A stretch of 64,000 nucleotides of DNA. Source: Lachnospiraceae bacterium (GTDB taxonomy: Bacteria > Bacillota > Clostridia > Lachnospirales > Lachnospiraceae). Shown here piece after piece: positions 31,780-40,640 of the stretch. The number at the start of each line of letters is the position of its first letter. Position 1 is the stretch's first letter. The notes beneath the pieces were generated by a model. That model ran no database searches and was not told where the DNA came from. It worked only from the letters and a program-made list of their open reading frames with translations. Both the position numbers and the translations under genes were made by a program. The stretch covers positions 1 through 64,000 of the forward strand of contig JAETRD010000006.1 of assembly GCA_021770345.1 (NCBI GenBank), read 5' to 3'.

Positions 31780-32619
31780 ATGTCAGAAGTTATACCGAAA
31801 CGGAAAATAAAGGACAGTGTATTCACGAATTTATTTCAGGATAAAAAATATTTGCTTCAGTTATATCAGGCACTTCACCCGGAAGACAGCGACGTGACCG
31901 AAGACGAGATTGCGGATGTTACAATCAAGCATGTGCTGATTGATGCGGATTATAATGATCTTGGATTTTCAGTTGGCAATCGACTTATGGTTCTGGTGGA
32001 GAGCCAGTCGACATTCACGATGAATATTATTATTCGTGCGCTCATGTATCTGATACAGACCTATCACGACTATTTTAAGCGTACCAGTCAAAACCTGTAT
32101 GGAAGCAAAAAAGTGATTGTGCCCCGGCCGGAGTTGTATGTGATATTCACAGGAAACCGGAGAAACATTCCTGATACTGTTTCGCTTTCAAAAGAATTTT
32201 TTGATGGAGCCAAAGTTGCGATTGACGCGGAAATCAGGGTCTTGTACCGGGAAAATGAAAAGGATATCATCGGTCAGTATATTATTTTTTCTAAAGTATA
32301 CAATGAGCAGAGAAGTCTGTATGGAAATACGAAACAGGCAGTGACGGAAACAATCCGAATCTGTAAGGACAGGAATATACTGAAAGAGTATTTGGAAAGC
32401 AGAGAGCAGGAGGTCGTTAGCATTATGATGACATTATTTGATGATGAGCAGATTTTAAAAGCGTATGCAAAGGATATTGAAGATAGTACAGCGCGAGAGA
32501 CAGCGGAAAGAATGATAAGAATGGGAAAGTTATCACTTGAAGAGATTGCCGTATGTGTACCGTCGCTGTCAATGGAAGAGTTAAAGCAGATTGAGGCCGA
32601 GGTTATGCATCTACTGTGA
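31780..32619 (+). CDS. Rpn-family PD-(D/E)XK nuclease/transposase-like protein
   Basis: This 279-residue protein begins with KRKIKDSVFTNLFQDKKYLL, typical of the Rpn/PDDEXK-transposase family. The catalytic core appears as DADYNDLGFSVGNRLMVLVE then SQS, the ExQ variant, near residues 65-85. Relatives are recombination-promoting DNA nucleases, often scattered by transfer. The gene is clearly more AT-rich than its neighbours and uses more A/T-ending codons, consistent with acquisition. A 25-bp hairpin at 32654 follows. It has no partner gene. Confidence 0.85.
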   Translation: MSEVIPKRKIKDSVFTNLFQDKKYLLQLYQALHPEDSDVTEDEIADVTIKHVLIDADYNDLGFSVGNRLMVLVESQSTFTMNIIIRALMYLIQTYHDYFKRTSQNLYGSKKVIVPRPELYVIFTGNRRNIPDTVSLSKEFFDGAKVAIDAEIRVLYRENEKDIIGQYIIFSKVYNEQRSLYGNTKQAVTETIRICKDRNILKEYLESREQEVVSIMMTLFDDEQILKAYAKDIEDSTARETAERMIRMGKLSLEEIAVCVPSLSMEELKQIEAEVMHLL

Positions 32620-32653
32620 AGTAAGGATGAAAACATAGCGTTGGTAGAATGGA

Positions 32654-32678
32654 GCGGAGCCTGCGAAGCAGGCTCCGC
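32654..32678. terminator. Hairpin between convergent genes
   Basis: GCGGAGCCTGC and GCAGGCTCCGC (32654-32678) form a perfect 11-bp stem with a GAA loop. It lies between two convergent genes, so it could end both transcripts. Neither side has a good T-run, hence the modest score. Confidence 0.5.
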
Positions 32679-32687
32679 CAAAAGGAT

Positions 32688-33542
32688 TCAGCCGTATTTT
32701 ATCGGAATCCACACTTCCGCATAGTATGCGGGGTCCTGCGTGCCGCCGTCGAAGTCGGAGGGATTGCTGTAGTATTCGATATTGTAGCCCTCGGCGATCT
32801 CGTATCGGCCTGCGGGAAGCCATTCGGAAAAAATTCTGCGGTTGACTTCCTGTAACGAAAGCGGCATGGCCCCCTTGCATGGAAAAATTGCCCATGTGTG
32901 GGCGGGAATCTCGCATAATTCAAGGTTCTTTTTTGCGGCGACGTCCGGCCCAAAGTCATCCGCGATCATATACCGGAATTGACTGCCGGCCATTTCCGCA
33001 TCAAAGCAGATCCCGTACATACCCGTTACGGCCTTTTCCTCTGCCCGTACATGCACTTCATCCCAATATGCCGGAATATCGGTGTTTGCCGATTCGTAGG
33101 AAAATGTTTTAGAAACGCCCATCACTTTGAATGCGGGTTTTTCTTCGATTCTGTAGTTCATAACGGTACCTCCCTCCAATGATAATCGAATGTGCAGCGG
33201 CGCAAAAGAGTTGAGAGCCGCGCCGTTTCTCCTTACGTCGGTCGGAGTGCTTCCGTGAAAGCGCGCGAATGCTTTTGTGAAGCTGTCCGGCGAATCGTAG
33301 CCGTATTTCACGGCCAGATCGATGATTCGGATATCGGACGACAGCAGTTCGTTTCCGGCCAGTGATAATCGTCTCATGCGGATATATTCGCCGACCGTAT
33401 ATCCGCACAGCATGGAAAACCCTTTCTGAAAATAAAATGCGGATACGTTTACTTCCGAAGCGATTCTGCCGACCGTCAGTTCTTCGGTGATGTTGTTCTC
33501 AATGTATGCGATTGCACGCTCTATGGTTTTTACCCAATCCAT
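32688..33542 (-). CDS. AraC-family regulator with GyrI-like effector domain
   Basis: This 284-residue protein starts at the reverse-strand ATG 33542 after GGGAGGTAC. The N-terminal double HTH (about 5-105) includes TVGRIASEVNVSAFYFQKGF and IRIIDLAVKYGYDSPDSFTK. The C-terminal GyrI-like/SOUL-type drug-binding domain (about 125-284) includes YRIEEKPAFKVMGVSK and NIEYYSNPSDF. This is the Rob/MarA-like layout that senses hydrophobic compounds. It may control the transglutaminase-like gene 67 bases upstream on the same strand, though its target is not visible. Confidence 0.9.
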   Translation of the reverse strand: MDWVKTIERAIAYIENNITEELTVGRIASEVNVSAFYFQKGFSMLCGYTVGEYIRMRRLSLAGNELLSSDIRIIDLAVKYGYDSPDSFTKAFARFHGSTPTDVRRNGAALNSFAPLHIRLSLEGGTVMNYRIEEKPAFKVMGVSKTFSYESANTDIPAYWDEVHVRAEEKAVTGMYGICFDAEMAGSQFRYMIADDFGPDVAAKKNLELCEIPAHTWAIFPCKGAMPLSLQEVNRRIFSEWLPAGRYEIAEGYNIEYYSNPSDFDGGTQDPAYYAEVWIPIKYG

Positions 33543-33609
33543 ATATAGTACCTCCCTGTCGATCTCCTCAGTGAACAAGGGTGTGTGCCATTGTCCATTG
33601 AAAGTAGAG

Positions 33610-34530
33610 TCATTTATATTCTGCGCCGTGCGCAGAGTTCCCCACAAGAGGACTGTTTAAGATTCTGAACTTTCGTTCCTGTTCCCAAATCGTACACAGT
33701 TTGTCAAAATAGCGGTCTGGTTTTGAGAGGTACTCTGCCAGTGTATCGAATTCCTGCAGTTCCTTTTCGGTGAGCCCGTCAAGCCGTTGGTCTAAGTAGG
33801 CGGGCAGAAACGTGTAAGTCAGTTCGTTGTTCATAAGCGCGTGAAAATCATAAATCAGATAGCGGACCAGCGCGGGGAGCGCGCAGGTTCCGCGTGTGTC
33901 CGCGTACACATACCTGGTTCCGTCTGTTTTTCCGCTTCTTACGGAAAGGTAGGCGTCCGCGGCCCAGTCAAAACTGTCTTCCGGCATGTCATACTGTGAG
34001 AGGGGCATGTTGCATTCCTCATAAAAGCCGTCCGCGTCGAATGTAATCCAGCGCCCCTCTTTTTCGTTGTAATATTGATTGATCCAGTGATCCATGCTGA
34101 TGCCTTCTTTAAAATAAGGTGCAAATCCGGCCCGGCATCTCGCCGGAATGCCTTTGGCTTTCAGAATCGCGCTCATAAGCACGGACACATAGCGGCAGGT
34201 TACGACAAGTTTGTGTTCCACTGCCCGGTCCCGCACAAACCCGCGTGCATCCAGCCGGAACAGTTCCGAGACAAGTGCCGGGGCGGTGATAAAGATGTCG
34301 TCCTCACACCGCATCCGGTGCCAGGGATATCGGTTCATATCGCCGTACAGAAGCGTTTCGTTTGCGTTGGTATTTCCTTCCTTTAAGGTGACTCTGTGTA
34401 TTACCTGCGCGCAGATCAGTCTGCCCAGGGTGGGAACCTCGTCCGGCAGGGAACGGAAATAATCTCCGTAACCGCCCGCATAGGTAAATGTTCCCGTCTT
34501 TTTGTAATGTTCAAGCATGTGTTTTTCCAT
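33610..34530 (-). CDS. Transglutaminase-like superfamily protein
   Basis: This 306-residue protein starts at ATG 34530 with GGGAGGATACATTT upstream; a longer in-frame start lacks a ribosome site. The core triad is visible: Cys in LVVTCRYVSVLMSAI, His in ISMDHWINQYYNE and Asp in RWITFDADGF. Such proteins are cytoplasmic cysteine proteases, amidases or amine transferases of mixed function. No signal sequence is present. It lies just upstream of the AraC/GyrI regulator in the same direction, with 67 bases between them, so the two may be an operon. Confidence 0.82.
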   Translation of the reverse strand: MEKHMLEHYKKTGTFTYAGGYGDYFRSLPDEVPTLGRLICAQVIHRVTLKEGNTNANETLLYGDMNRYPWHRMRCEDDIFITAPALVSELFRLDARGFVRDRAVEHKLVVTCRYVSVLMSAILKAKGIPARCRAGFAPYFKEGISMDHWINQYYNEKEGRWITFDADGFYEECNMPLSQYDMPEDSFDWAADAYLSVRSGKTDGTRYVYADTRGTCALPALVRYLIYDFHALMNNELTYTFLPAYLDQRLDGLTEKELQEFDTLAEYLSKPDRYFDKLCTIWEQERKFRILNSPLVGNSAHGAEYK

Positions 34531-34770
34531 AAATGTATCCTCCCAAACGGTATTGTGCGGTGCCACAGCCCGCGCGTCTTTGCAGTGTTTCTTTGAGTAT
34601 ACCATTTTAAAATGGGGTCTTTCCGATGATAAATGCTGTATTTTGTCCGGCGGTTTCTTTTCTGTTACATCGCGTCCGAAAAAATATTCTGCGGGTGTTG
34701 AGGTTTTTTTCGTTTTCACTTATACTACTATATAGAATTTTTGTTGCTATGGGAAGGAGTATGATTTTAA

Positions 34771-35235
34771 ATGGCAGAAAAGGAGATTGAAGTATACGGC
34801 ACACATGTGGACGCAATGAAAATACGCCCCTATGAGCATCATGCAAAGTATTACGAGACGGACCAGATGGGGATTATCCATCATTCCAACTATATCAAAT
34901 GGATGGAGGAAGCGCGGATGGACCTGATGGAGCAGATCGGGCTTTCCTACAAGCAGATGGAGGAGATGGAGATCATCAGCCCGGTGCTGTCCGTGTCCTG
35001 CGAGTATCATAGTATGGTACATTTTGACGACGTGGTTGTCATTGAGCCAAAGATCGTCAAATATAACGGAATCAAGCTGGAGGTCGAGTACCGGATCACG
35101 GACAAAAAGACCGGCGAGCTGCGGACGACGGCCAAAAGTTCCCACTGTTTTCTGACCCGCGCGGGTCGGCCGATTTCGCTGAAGCGTTCCTACCCGGAAC
35201 TGGACACGAAGTTTTTTGAATTTACGGATAACTGA
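34771..35235 (+). CDS. Acyl-CoA thioesterase, 4HBT (hotdog) family
   Basis: This 154-residue hotdog-fold thioesterase has YYETDQMGIIHHSNYIKWME near residues 28-47, the conserved Asp-containing motif of the YbgC/FadM type. SYKQMEEMEIISPVLSVSCE and SSHCFLTRAGRP follow. It hydrolyses acyl-CoA thioesters. GGAAGGAG is not directly before the ATG; the closest purine stretch is GGAAGGAGTATG, about 14 bases away, so the start is only moderately marked. It precedes the aminopeptidase gene by 81 bases. Confidence 0.9.
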   Translation: MAEKEIEVYGTHVDAMKIRPYEHHAKYYETDQMGIIHHSNYIKWMEEARMDLMEQIGLSYKQMEEMEIISPVLSVSCEYHSMVHFDDVVVIEPKIVKYNGIKLEVEYRITDKKTGELRTTAKSSHCFLTRAGRPISLKRSYPELDTKFFEFTDN

Positions 35236-35316
35236 ATAAAACGGGGTTTCGCGAAGCCGCCGCACCGACGGGCTGTCTGAGAGGAACGAACCGTTCATTT
35301 GAAATGGAGATTGACT

Positions 35317-37107
35317 ATGATACAGGAAAGACTTGCCGCGCTGCGCGGCGAAATGAAAAAGAGAGAGATTGATATTTATGTGGTTCCGACGGCCGATTTT
35401 CACGAGTCGGAGTATGTGGGAGATTATTTTAAGGCCAGAAAATTTATCACCGGCTTTACGGGTTCCGCGGGAACCGCGGTGATCACGATGACGGAGGCGG
35501 GCCTTTGGACCGACGGCCGCTATTTCGTGCAGGCCGAAGCGCAGCTTGCGGGCAGCACGGTGACGCTGTACCGGATGGGCGAGGAGGGCGTTCCGAAGGT
35601 GGACGAGTTTCTCGCGGACCGTCTCCCGGAGGGCGGCCGGCTCGGCTTTGACGGGCGTGTCGTAAACGGAAGCTGGGGGAAGCGGCTTGCGGCGCTCGCG
35701 GAAAAAAAGGGCGGCTCGCTTTCCGTGGACGAGGATTTGATTGACATCATCTGGGAGGAACGTCCGCCGCTCTCGAAAAAACCGGTGTTTCTCCTCGACG
35801 AGAAATATTCCGGACGCAGTACGGCGGATAAGCTTGCGGCCGTCCGCGCGGAAATGAAAAAAGAGGGGGCGGATACACACATCTTAACCAGCCTGTATGA
35901 CATCGCATGGCTTTTGAATATCCGGGGCGGCGATATTGACTCCGTTCCGGTGGTGCTCTCCTATCTGGCGCTGACGGAGCGGGAGTGCATCTGGTTTTTG
36001 CAGGAGGAGGTGCTGGATGAGGCGGTTGCCGCTTATCTGAAAGAAAACGGGATTGTCACAAGACCTTACAACGATATCTATGACTATGTGACGGGGCTTG
36101 CGGCGGATTCCTGTGTGCTGATGGACGGTGGAAGCGTCAATTACCGCATTGCGAGCAGTCTTAGAGCGGGCATCCGCATGGTCGATAAGCCGAATCCGAC
36201 GGAGTTGATGAAGGCCGTAAAGAATCCGACGGAGGTGGAAAATACGCGTCTCGCGCATGTGAAAGACGGCGTGGCGTTCACAAAGTTTATGTACTGGCTG
36301 AAAACAAACATCGGAACGGTTCCGATGACGGAGATTTCGGCGTCGGATTATCTGGAGGCGCGCAGAAGGGAGCAGGAGCATTTTATCGAGTTAAGCTTCG
36401 GCACGATCTGTGCGTACGGCGCAAATGCGGCGATGATGCACTATGCGGCAACGCCGGAATCAAATGCCGAGCTGAAACCGGAAGGATTTCTTCTGGTGGA
36501 TTCCGGCGGCCATTATTTTGAGGGGACGACGGACATCACGCGCACGATGGCGCTCGGCCCCGTCACGGACGAGATGCGGGCGCATTTTACCGCCGTGTGC
36601 CGTTCGAACCTAAATCTTGCGGCAGCGAAATTCCTGCACGGGTGCACCGGCCTTAATCTCGATATTTTAGCGCGCGGTCCGCTGTGGGAGATGGGGATTG
36701 ACTATCGGTGCGGCACCGGACACGGGGTCGGTTATCTGCTGAATGTGCATGAGGGCCCGAACGGATTCCGATGGAGAGTGGTTCCGGAGCGCCATGACAA
36801 CGGGGTACTTGAACCGGGAATGATTACGACCGACGAACCGGGTGTATACTTAGAGGGGAAATACGGCATCCGCACGGAGAATGAGCTGGTGTGCCGCGAG
36901 GCGGAGAAGAATGAGTACGGACAGTTCCTCTGCTTTGAGAATATCACCTATGCGCCGATTGACCTGGATGCGATTGACCCGGCGCAGATGACGGGGCGGG
37001 AGCGCGCGCTGCTAAACGCGTATCACAAGACGGTGTACGAGACGCTTTCTCCGCATATGACGGAGGAGGAAAACGAGTGGCTGAAAACATATACCCGTGA
37101 AATATAA
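35317..37107 (+). CDS. Aminopeptidase P-family (M24) peptidase
   Basis: This 596-residue protein is of the long three-domain Xaa-Pro aminopeptidase type. Two creatinase-like N-terminal domains (about 1-300) precede the pita-bread catalytic domain (about 310-540). Metal ligands appear as DSGGHYFEGTTDITR (two Asp), GHGVGYLLNVHEGP (His), TTDEPGVYLEGKYGI (Glu) and RTENEL (Glu). The enzyme removes N-terminal residues before proline. The start at ATG 35317 follows GGAGATTGACT; an earlier in-frame ATG lacks spacing. It is probably cytosolic. A hairpin lies before polA. Confidence 0.94.
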   Translation: MIQERLAALRGEMKKREIDIYVVPTADFHESEYVGDYFKARKFITGFTGSAGTAVITMTEAGLWTDGRYFVQAEAQLAGSTVTLYRMGEEGVPKVDEFLADRLPEGGRLGFDGRVVNGSWGKRLAALAEKKGGSLSVDEDLIDIIWEERPPLSKKPVFLLDEKYSGRSTADKLAAVRAEMKKEGADTHILTSLYDIAWLLNIRGGDIDSVPVVLSYLALTERECIWFLQEEVLDEAVAAYLKENGIVTRPYNDIYDYVTGLAADSCVLMDGGSVNYRIASSLRAGIRMVDKPNPTELMKAVKNPTEVENTRLAHVKDGVAFTKFMYWLKTNIGTVPMTEISASDYLEARRREQEHFIELSFGTICAYGANAAMMHYAATPESNAELKPEGFLLVDSGGHYFEGTTDITRTMALGPVTDEMRAHFTAVCRSNLNLAAAKFLHGCTGLNLDILARGPLWEMGIDYRCGTGHGVGYLLNVHEGPNGFRWRVVPERHDNGVLEPGMITTDEPGVYLEGKYGIRTENELVCREAEKNEYGQFLCFENITYAPIDLDAIDPAQMTGRERALLNAYHKTVYETLSPHMTEEENEWLKTYTREI

Positions 37108-37131
37108 TAGTCTCGCTGATGCGAGCCATTA

Positions 37132-37167
37132 CAGGTTCGCGGTGCAAGATGATGCGCGGCGAACCTG
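37132..37167. repeat. Inverted repeat between M24 peptidase and polA
   Basis: CAGGTTCGC (37132-37140) pairs with GCGAACCTG (37159-37167) around an 18-base loop. It lacks a T-run. It lies 42 bases before polA and may be a partial terminator or mRNA-processing site. Confidence 0.4.
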
Positions 37168-37208
37168 CGGTGATAAAGCAGTGGTAAGCAGATGCCGCAG
37201 GAGGCAGA

Positions 37209-39932
37209 ATGAGGGAAAAGATGAGTGAAAAGCTGGTATTGATTGACGGACACAGCATTTTAAACCGGGCGTTTTTCGGGATACCGGATTTGACGAATTC
37301 CGAGGGACTGCACACGAATGCGGTATACGGATTCTTAAATATTATGTTTAAGATATTGGAGGAGGAACAGCCGGAATATCTGACGGTTGCATTTGACGTC
37401 GCCGAGCCGACATTCCGCCATAAGATGTACGATGCCTATAAGGGTACGAGAAAGCCGATGGCCGAAGAACTTCGCGAGCAGGTGCCAGTCATGAAGGAAA
37501 TGCTGCACGCGATGGGGATTACGGTGATTGAGAAGGGCGGCTACGAGGCGGACGATTTGCTCGGCACGATCGCAAAGAGGAGCGAGGCCGCAGGGCTTAC
37601 GGTGTCCGTCGTGTCCGGTGACCGGGATCTGCTGCAGCTCGCGAGTGATAACATCAAAATCCGGATTCCGAAGACGAAGCGCACGGGGACCGAGATTGAA
37701 GACTACAATGCGAAAGAAGTGCTGGAAAAATACCAGGTGACACCGACGCAGTTTATTGATGTAAAGGCGTTGATGGGAGATACCTCCGACAATATTCCGG
37801 GTGTCCCGGGGATCGGGGAGAAGACGGCGACGGCGATTATCGCGGCGTACGGCAGTATCGAGAATGCATATGCCCATGCGGACGAGCTAAAGCCGCCCCG
37901 GGCCAGCAAGAATTTAAAAGAGCATTACGACATGGCGCAGATGAGCAAGACGCTCGCAACGATTGAAGTCAATGCGGACATTGCCTATGACCTTGCGGGC
38001 GCAAGATTAGAACAGGTTTCCGATTTGTATACGGAGGAAGCCTATCTGCTGTGCAAGAAGCTGGAATTCAAGAACCTTCTTGCCCGCTTTGAGGTGGATG
38101 CGCCGAAGAACCGGGCCGAGGAGCATTTCCGGATGATTTCGGAGGAAGCTGAGGCGAAAAAGATATTTGCGGGAATGCGCGGGAAGGCATGCGGTTTTTA
38201 TCTGGTGCCCCGCGAGGAGCAGGGGGAGGTTCGGGGGCAGATGAGTCTGTTTGGCGCGGCACCTGCCCGGCCGTTTCTGGGACTTGCGCTGTCGTTCGGG
38301 GAGGAGGACACCTACTATTTTGCGGCAAATGAAACGCTGACATGCGCCGTGATTCTCGACCTCTTTCTCCACAGTCAGGGGACATCCTATGCGGCGCTGG
38401 ATCTAAAGCCGCAGCTGGCGCAGCTTGGGATGCTCGAACAGACAGCTGTCGGCGATATCAGTCAGGAAAATCTGTTTGACGGTGGAATCGCGTCTTATCT
38501 GCTCAATCCAATCAAAAACGAATATCCCTGCGAGGATATTGCAAAAGATACATTGGGCCTTCTGATTCCCTCGCGGAAAGATCTGCTCGAGAAGCTGACG
38601 TATGACGCGGCGGAAAAGGAGCGGCCGGACGCGTTTGTGACCTGCGTCTGCTACATGGCATATGTGGCGTATGCATCGCGGGAGCCGCTGCTTGACAAAC
38701 TCCGTGAAACCGGTATGGAAGAACTGTTTCGCACGATAGAGATGCCGCTCATCTTCACGCTGGCTGATATGGAAAAGGAAGGGATCATCGCGTCGAGAGA
38801 CGCCCTGGAGGAATACGGGAATCGTCTGGCTGTGCGCATTGCCGAGCTTGAGACGGAAATCTGGGCGAAGGCCGGGGAGGAATTTAACATCAATTCCCCG
38901 AAGCAGCTCGGGGTGATTTTGTTTGAAAAATTAAAGCTTCCGGGCGGGAAGAAGACGAAGACCGGCTATTCGACGGCGGCGGATGTGCTCGAGCGCCTTG
39001 CGGAGGATGCGCCGATCGTGGCGGATATCTTAGAGTACCGGCAGCTCGCAAAGCTAAAATCCACCTACGCGGACGGGCTGGTGCACTTTATCGCGAAGGA
39101 CGGGAGAATCCACACCTCATTTAACCAGACGATCACTGCGACGGGGAGGCTCAGCAGTACGGAGCCAAACCTGCAGAATATCCCGATGCGCATTGAGCTG
39201 GGACGGCTGATCCGGAAGGCGTTTTTCCCGAAAGAGGGCTATGTGTTTGTCGATGCGGATTATTCGCAGATTGAGCTTCGGGTGCTCGCGCATCTCTCCG
39301 GCGACGAAAAGCTGATAGAGGCTTACCGCTCGGCGCAGGATATCCATCGCATCACGGCGTCGCAGGTGTTTCATATTCCGTTTGATGAGGTCACGGATTT
39401 GCAGCGGCGGAATGCGAAAGCCGTGAATTTCGGTATTGTCTACGGCATCAGCTCCTTCGGGCTGAGCCAGGACCTCGGTATCAGCAGAAAGGAAGCGGCC
39501 GATTATATCGAGCAGTACTATGCGACTTACCCGAAAATCAAAGGGTACCTGGAAGGGCTGGTGGCCGAGGCAAAGGAAAACGGGTATGTCACGACGATGT
39601 TTGGCAGGAGGCGTCCGATACCGGAGCTTTCCAGCAGTAATTTCATGCAGCGGTCATTTGGGGAGCGCATCGCGATGAATTCTCCGATACAGGGGACGGC
39701 GGCGGACATTATGAAAATTGCGATGATTCGCGTGCACGATCGGATTTTACGGGAAAACCTGCAATCCCGACTCATCCTGACGGTGCATGACGAGCTTTTG
39801 GTGGAGACTTTGGCCGGCGAGGAGGAGACGGTGACGCAGATTTTGACCGAGGAGATGCAGGGCGCCGCAGACCTTGCGGTCACGCTGGAGATAGCAGCCC
39901 ATACCGGCAAAGATTGGTATGAGGCGAAATAG
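37209..39932 (+). CDS. polA: DNA polymerase I
   Basis: This 907-residue enzyme acts in Okazaki-fragment processing and repair. A 5'-3' exonuclease domain (about 1-290) has LIDGHSILNRAFFGI, YEADDLLGTIAKR, SGDRDLLQLA and GDTSDNIPGVPGIGEKTA. The middle region (about 310-520) is a 3'-5' exonuclease-like fold, but the DxE catalytic pattern is not seen, so proofreading is probably lost as in Taq-type enzymes. The polymerase domain (about 530-907) has VDADYSQIELRVLAH, KAVNFGIVYGISSFGLSQD and LTVHDELLVE. AGGAGG lies four bases before ATG 37209; a second ATG at 37221 is possible. coaE follows. Confidence 0.96.
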   Translation: MREKMSEKLVLIDGHSILNRAFFGIPDLTNSEGLHTNAVYGFLNIMFKILEEEQPEYLTVAFDVAEPTFRHKMYDAYKGTRKPMAEELREQVPVMKEMLHAMGITVIEKGGYEADDLLGTIAKRSEAAGLTVSVVSGDRDLLQLASDNIKIRIPKTKRTGTEIEDYNAKEVLEKYQVTPTQFIDVKALMGDTSDNIPGVPGIGEKTATAIIAAYGSIENAYAHADELKPPRASKNLKEHYDMAQMSKTLATIEVNADIAYDLAGARLEQVSDLYTEEAYLLCKKLEFKNLLARFEVDAPKNRAEEHFRMISEEAEAKKIFAGMRGKACGFYLVPREEQGEVRGQMSLFGAAPARPFLGLALSFGEEDTYYFAANETLTCAVILDLFLHSQGTSYAALDLKPQLAQLGMLEQTAVGDISQENLFDGGIASYLLNPIKNEYPCEDIAKDTLGLLIPSRKDLLEKLTYDAAEKERPDAFVTCVCYMAYVAYASREPLLDKLRETGMEELFRTIEMPLIFTLADMEKEGIIASRDALEEYGNRLAVRIAELETEIWAKAGEEFNINSPKQLGVILFEKLKLPGGKKTKTGYSTAADVLERLAEDAPIVADILEYRQLAKLKSTYADGLVHFIAKDGRIHTSFNQTITATGRLSSTEPNLQNIPMRIELGRLIRKAFFPKEGYVFVDADYSQIELRVLAHLSGDEKLIEAYRSAQDIHRITASQVFHIPFDEVTDLQRRNAKAVNFGIVYGISSFGLSQDLGISRKEAADYIEQYYATYPKIKGYLEGLVAEAKENGYVTTMFGRRRPIPELSSSNFMQRSFGERIAMNSPIQGTAADIMKIAMIRVHDRILRENLQSRLILTVHDELLVETLAGEEETVTQILTEEMQGAADLAVTLEIAAHTGKDWYEAK

Positions 39933-40014
39933 GGAAATCGGTATGGGCTTCGTACCGGACACGACTGAACGTCATCCCGGATGTGCCGGGATGACATGAG
40001 GCGAAATAGGGAAA
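39919..40014. repeat. 19-bp direct repeat flanking a hairpin-rich 58-bp insert
   Basis: ATGAGGCGAAATAGGGAAA occurs at 39919-39937 (the polA end) and again, exactly, at 39996-40014 before coaE. The 58 bases between hold CGGTA/TACCG and GTCATCCCGG/CCGGGATGAC hairpins. It looks like a small inserted element with duplicated flank, or a tandem duplication. Confidence 0.75.
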
Positions 40015-40022
40015 GGAGAGCC

Positions 40023-40622
40023 ATGAAATTTATCGGAATTACCGGCGGCGTGGGAGCGGGAAAGTCAAAGGTGCTGTCCTATCTGGCAAAAAAGCCGGGG
40101 GTGCGGGTGCTGCTCGCGGACGAGATTGCCCATGATCTGATGAAGCCGAACACCGCGTGTTACGAAATGATAAGGGAGGCTTTTGCGGATGAAGATATTT
40201 TTCTGCCCGAAGGAGGTCTGCGGCGGGATGCGCTCGCGGAAGTGATCTTTGCCGACCCTGTAAAACTGCAGCGGATGAATGCGATTGTGCATCCGGCGGT
40301 CAGGAATTTCGTGTGTGAACTGGCGGAGGCCGAGCGCGCGCGCGGAGAGCTTCGGCTGCTGGTTTTGGAGGCGGCGCTTTTAATCGAAGAACATTATGAT
40401 GAAATTTGCGACGAACTCTGGTATATTTATACGAGGGAGGATGTCAGGCGGGAACGTCTGGCCGAAAGCAGGGGCTACACGCCGGAGAAAACGGAGCGGA
40501 TTTTCGCCAGCCAGTTAGACGAAGCGGCGTTCCGCAGGCATTGTGTGCGGGTCATTGACAACAACGGCACGGTGGAAGAGACAGAGCGGCAGATGGATGC
40601 AATATTGGAGATTATATTATAA
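40023..40622 (+). CDS. coaE: Dephospho-CoA kinase
   Basis: This 199-residue kinase phosphorylates dephospho-CoA in the last step of coenzyme A synthesis. The start at ATG 40023 follows AAAGGAGAGCC; a longer in-frame start is not supported. The P-loop ITGGVGAGKSKVLSYL is at the N-terminus, then LLADEIAHDLMKP, VLEAALLIEEHYDEICDELW and RLAESRGYTPEKTERIF (lid and base-binding regions). It lies 90 bases after polA and 18 bases before the FtsA-like gene. Confidence 0.94.
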   Translation: MKFIGITGGVGAGKSKVLSYLAKKPGVRVLLADEIAHDLMKPNTACYEMIREAFADEDIFLPEGGLRRDALAEVIFADPVKLQRMNAIVHPAVRNFVCELAEAERARGELRLLVLEAALLIEEHYDEICDELWYIYTREDVRRERLAESRGYTPEKTERIFASQLDEAAFRRHCVRVIDNNGTVEETERQMDAILEIIL

Positions 40623-40640
40623 AAGTAGGAGAGACGGCAG

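Noticed and set aside
34747-35880. Reverse-strand open frame (377 codons) over thioesterase and M24 peptidase
   Set aside because: Antisense to two well-supported genes, with the composition of a shadow frame.
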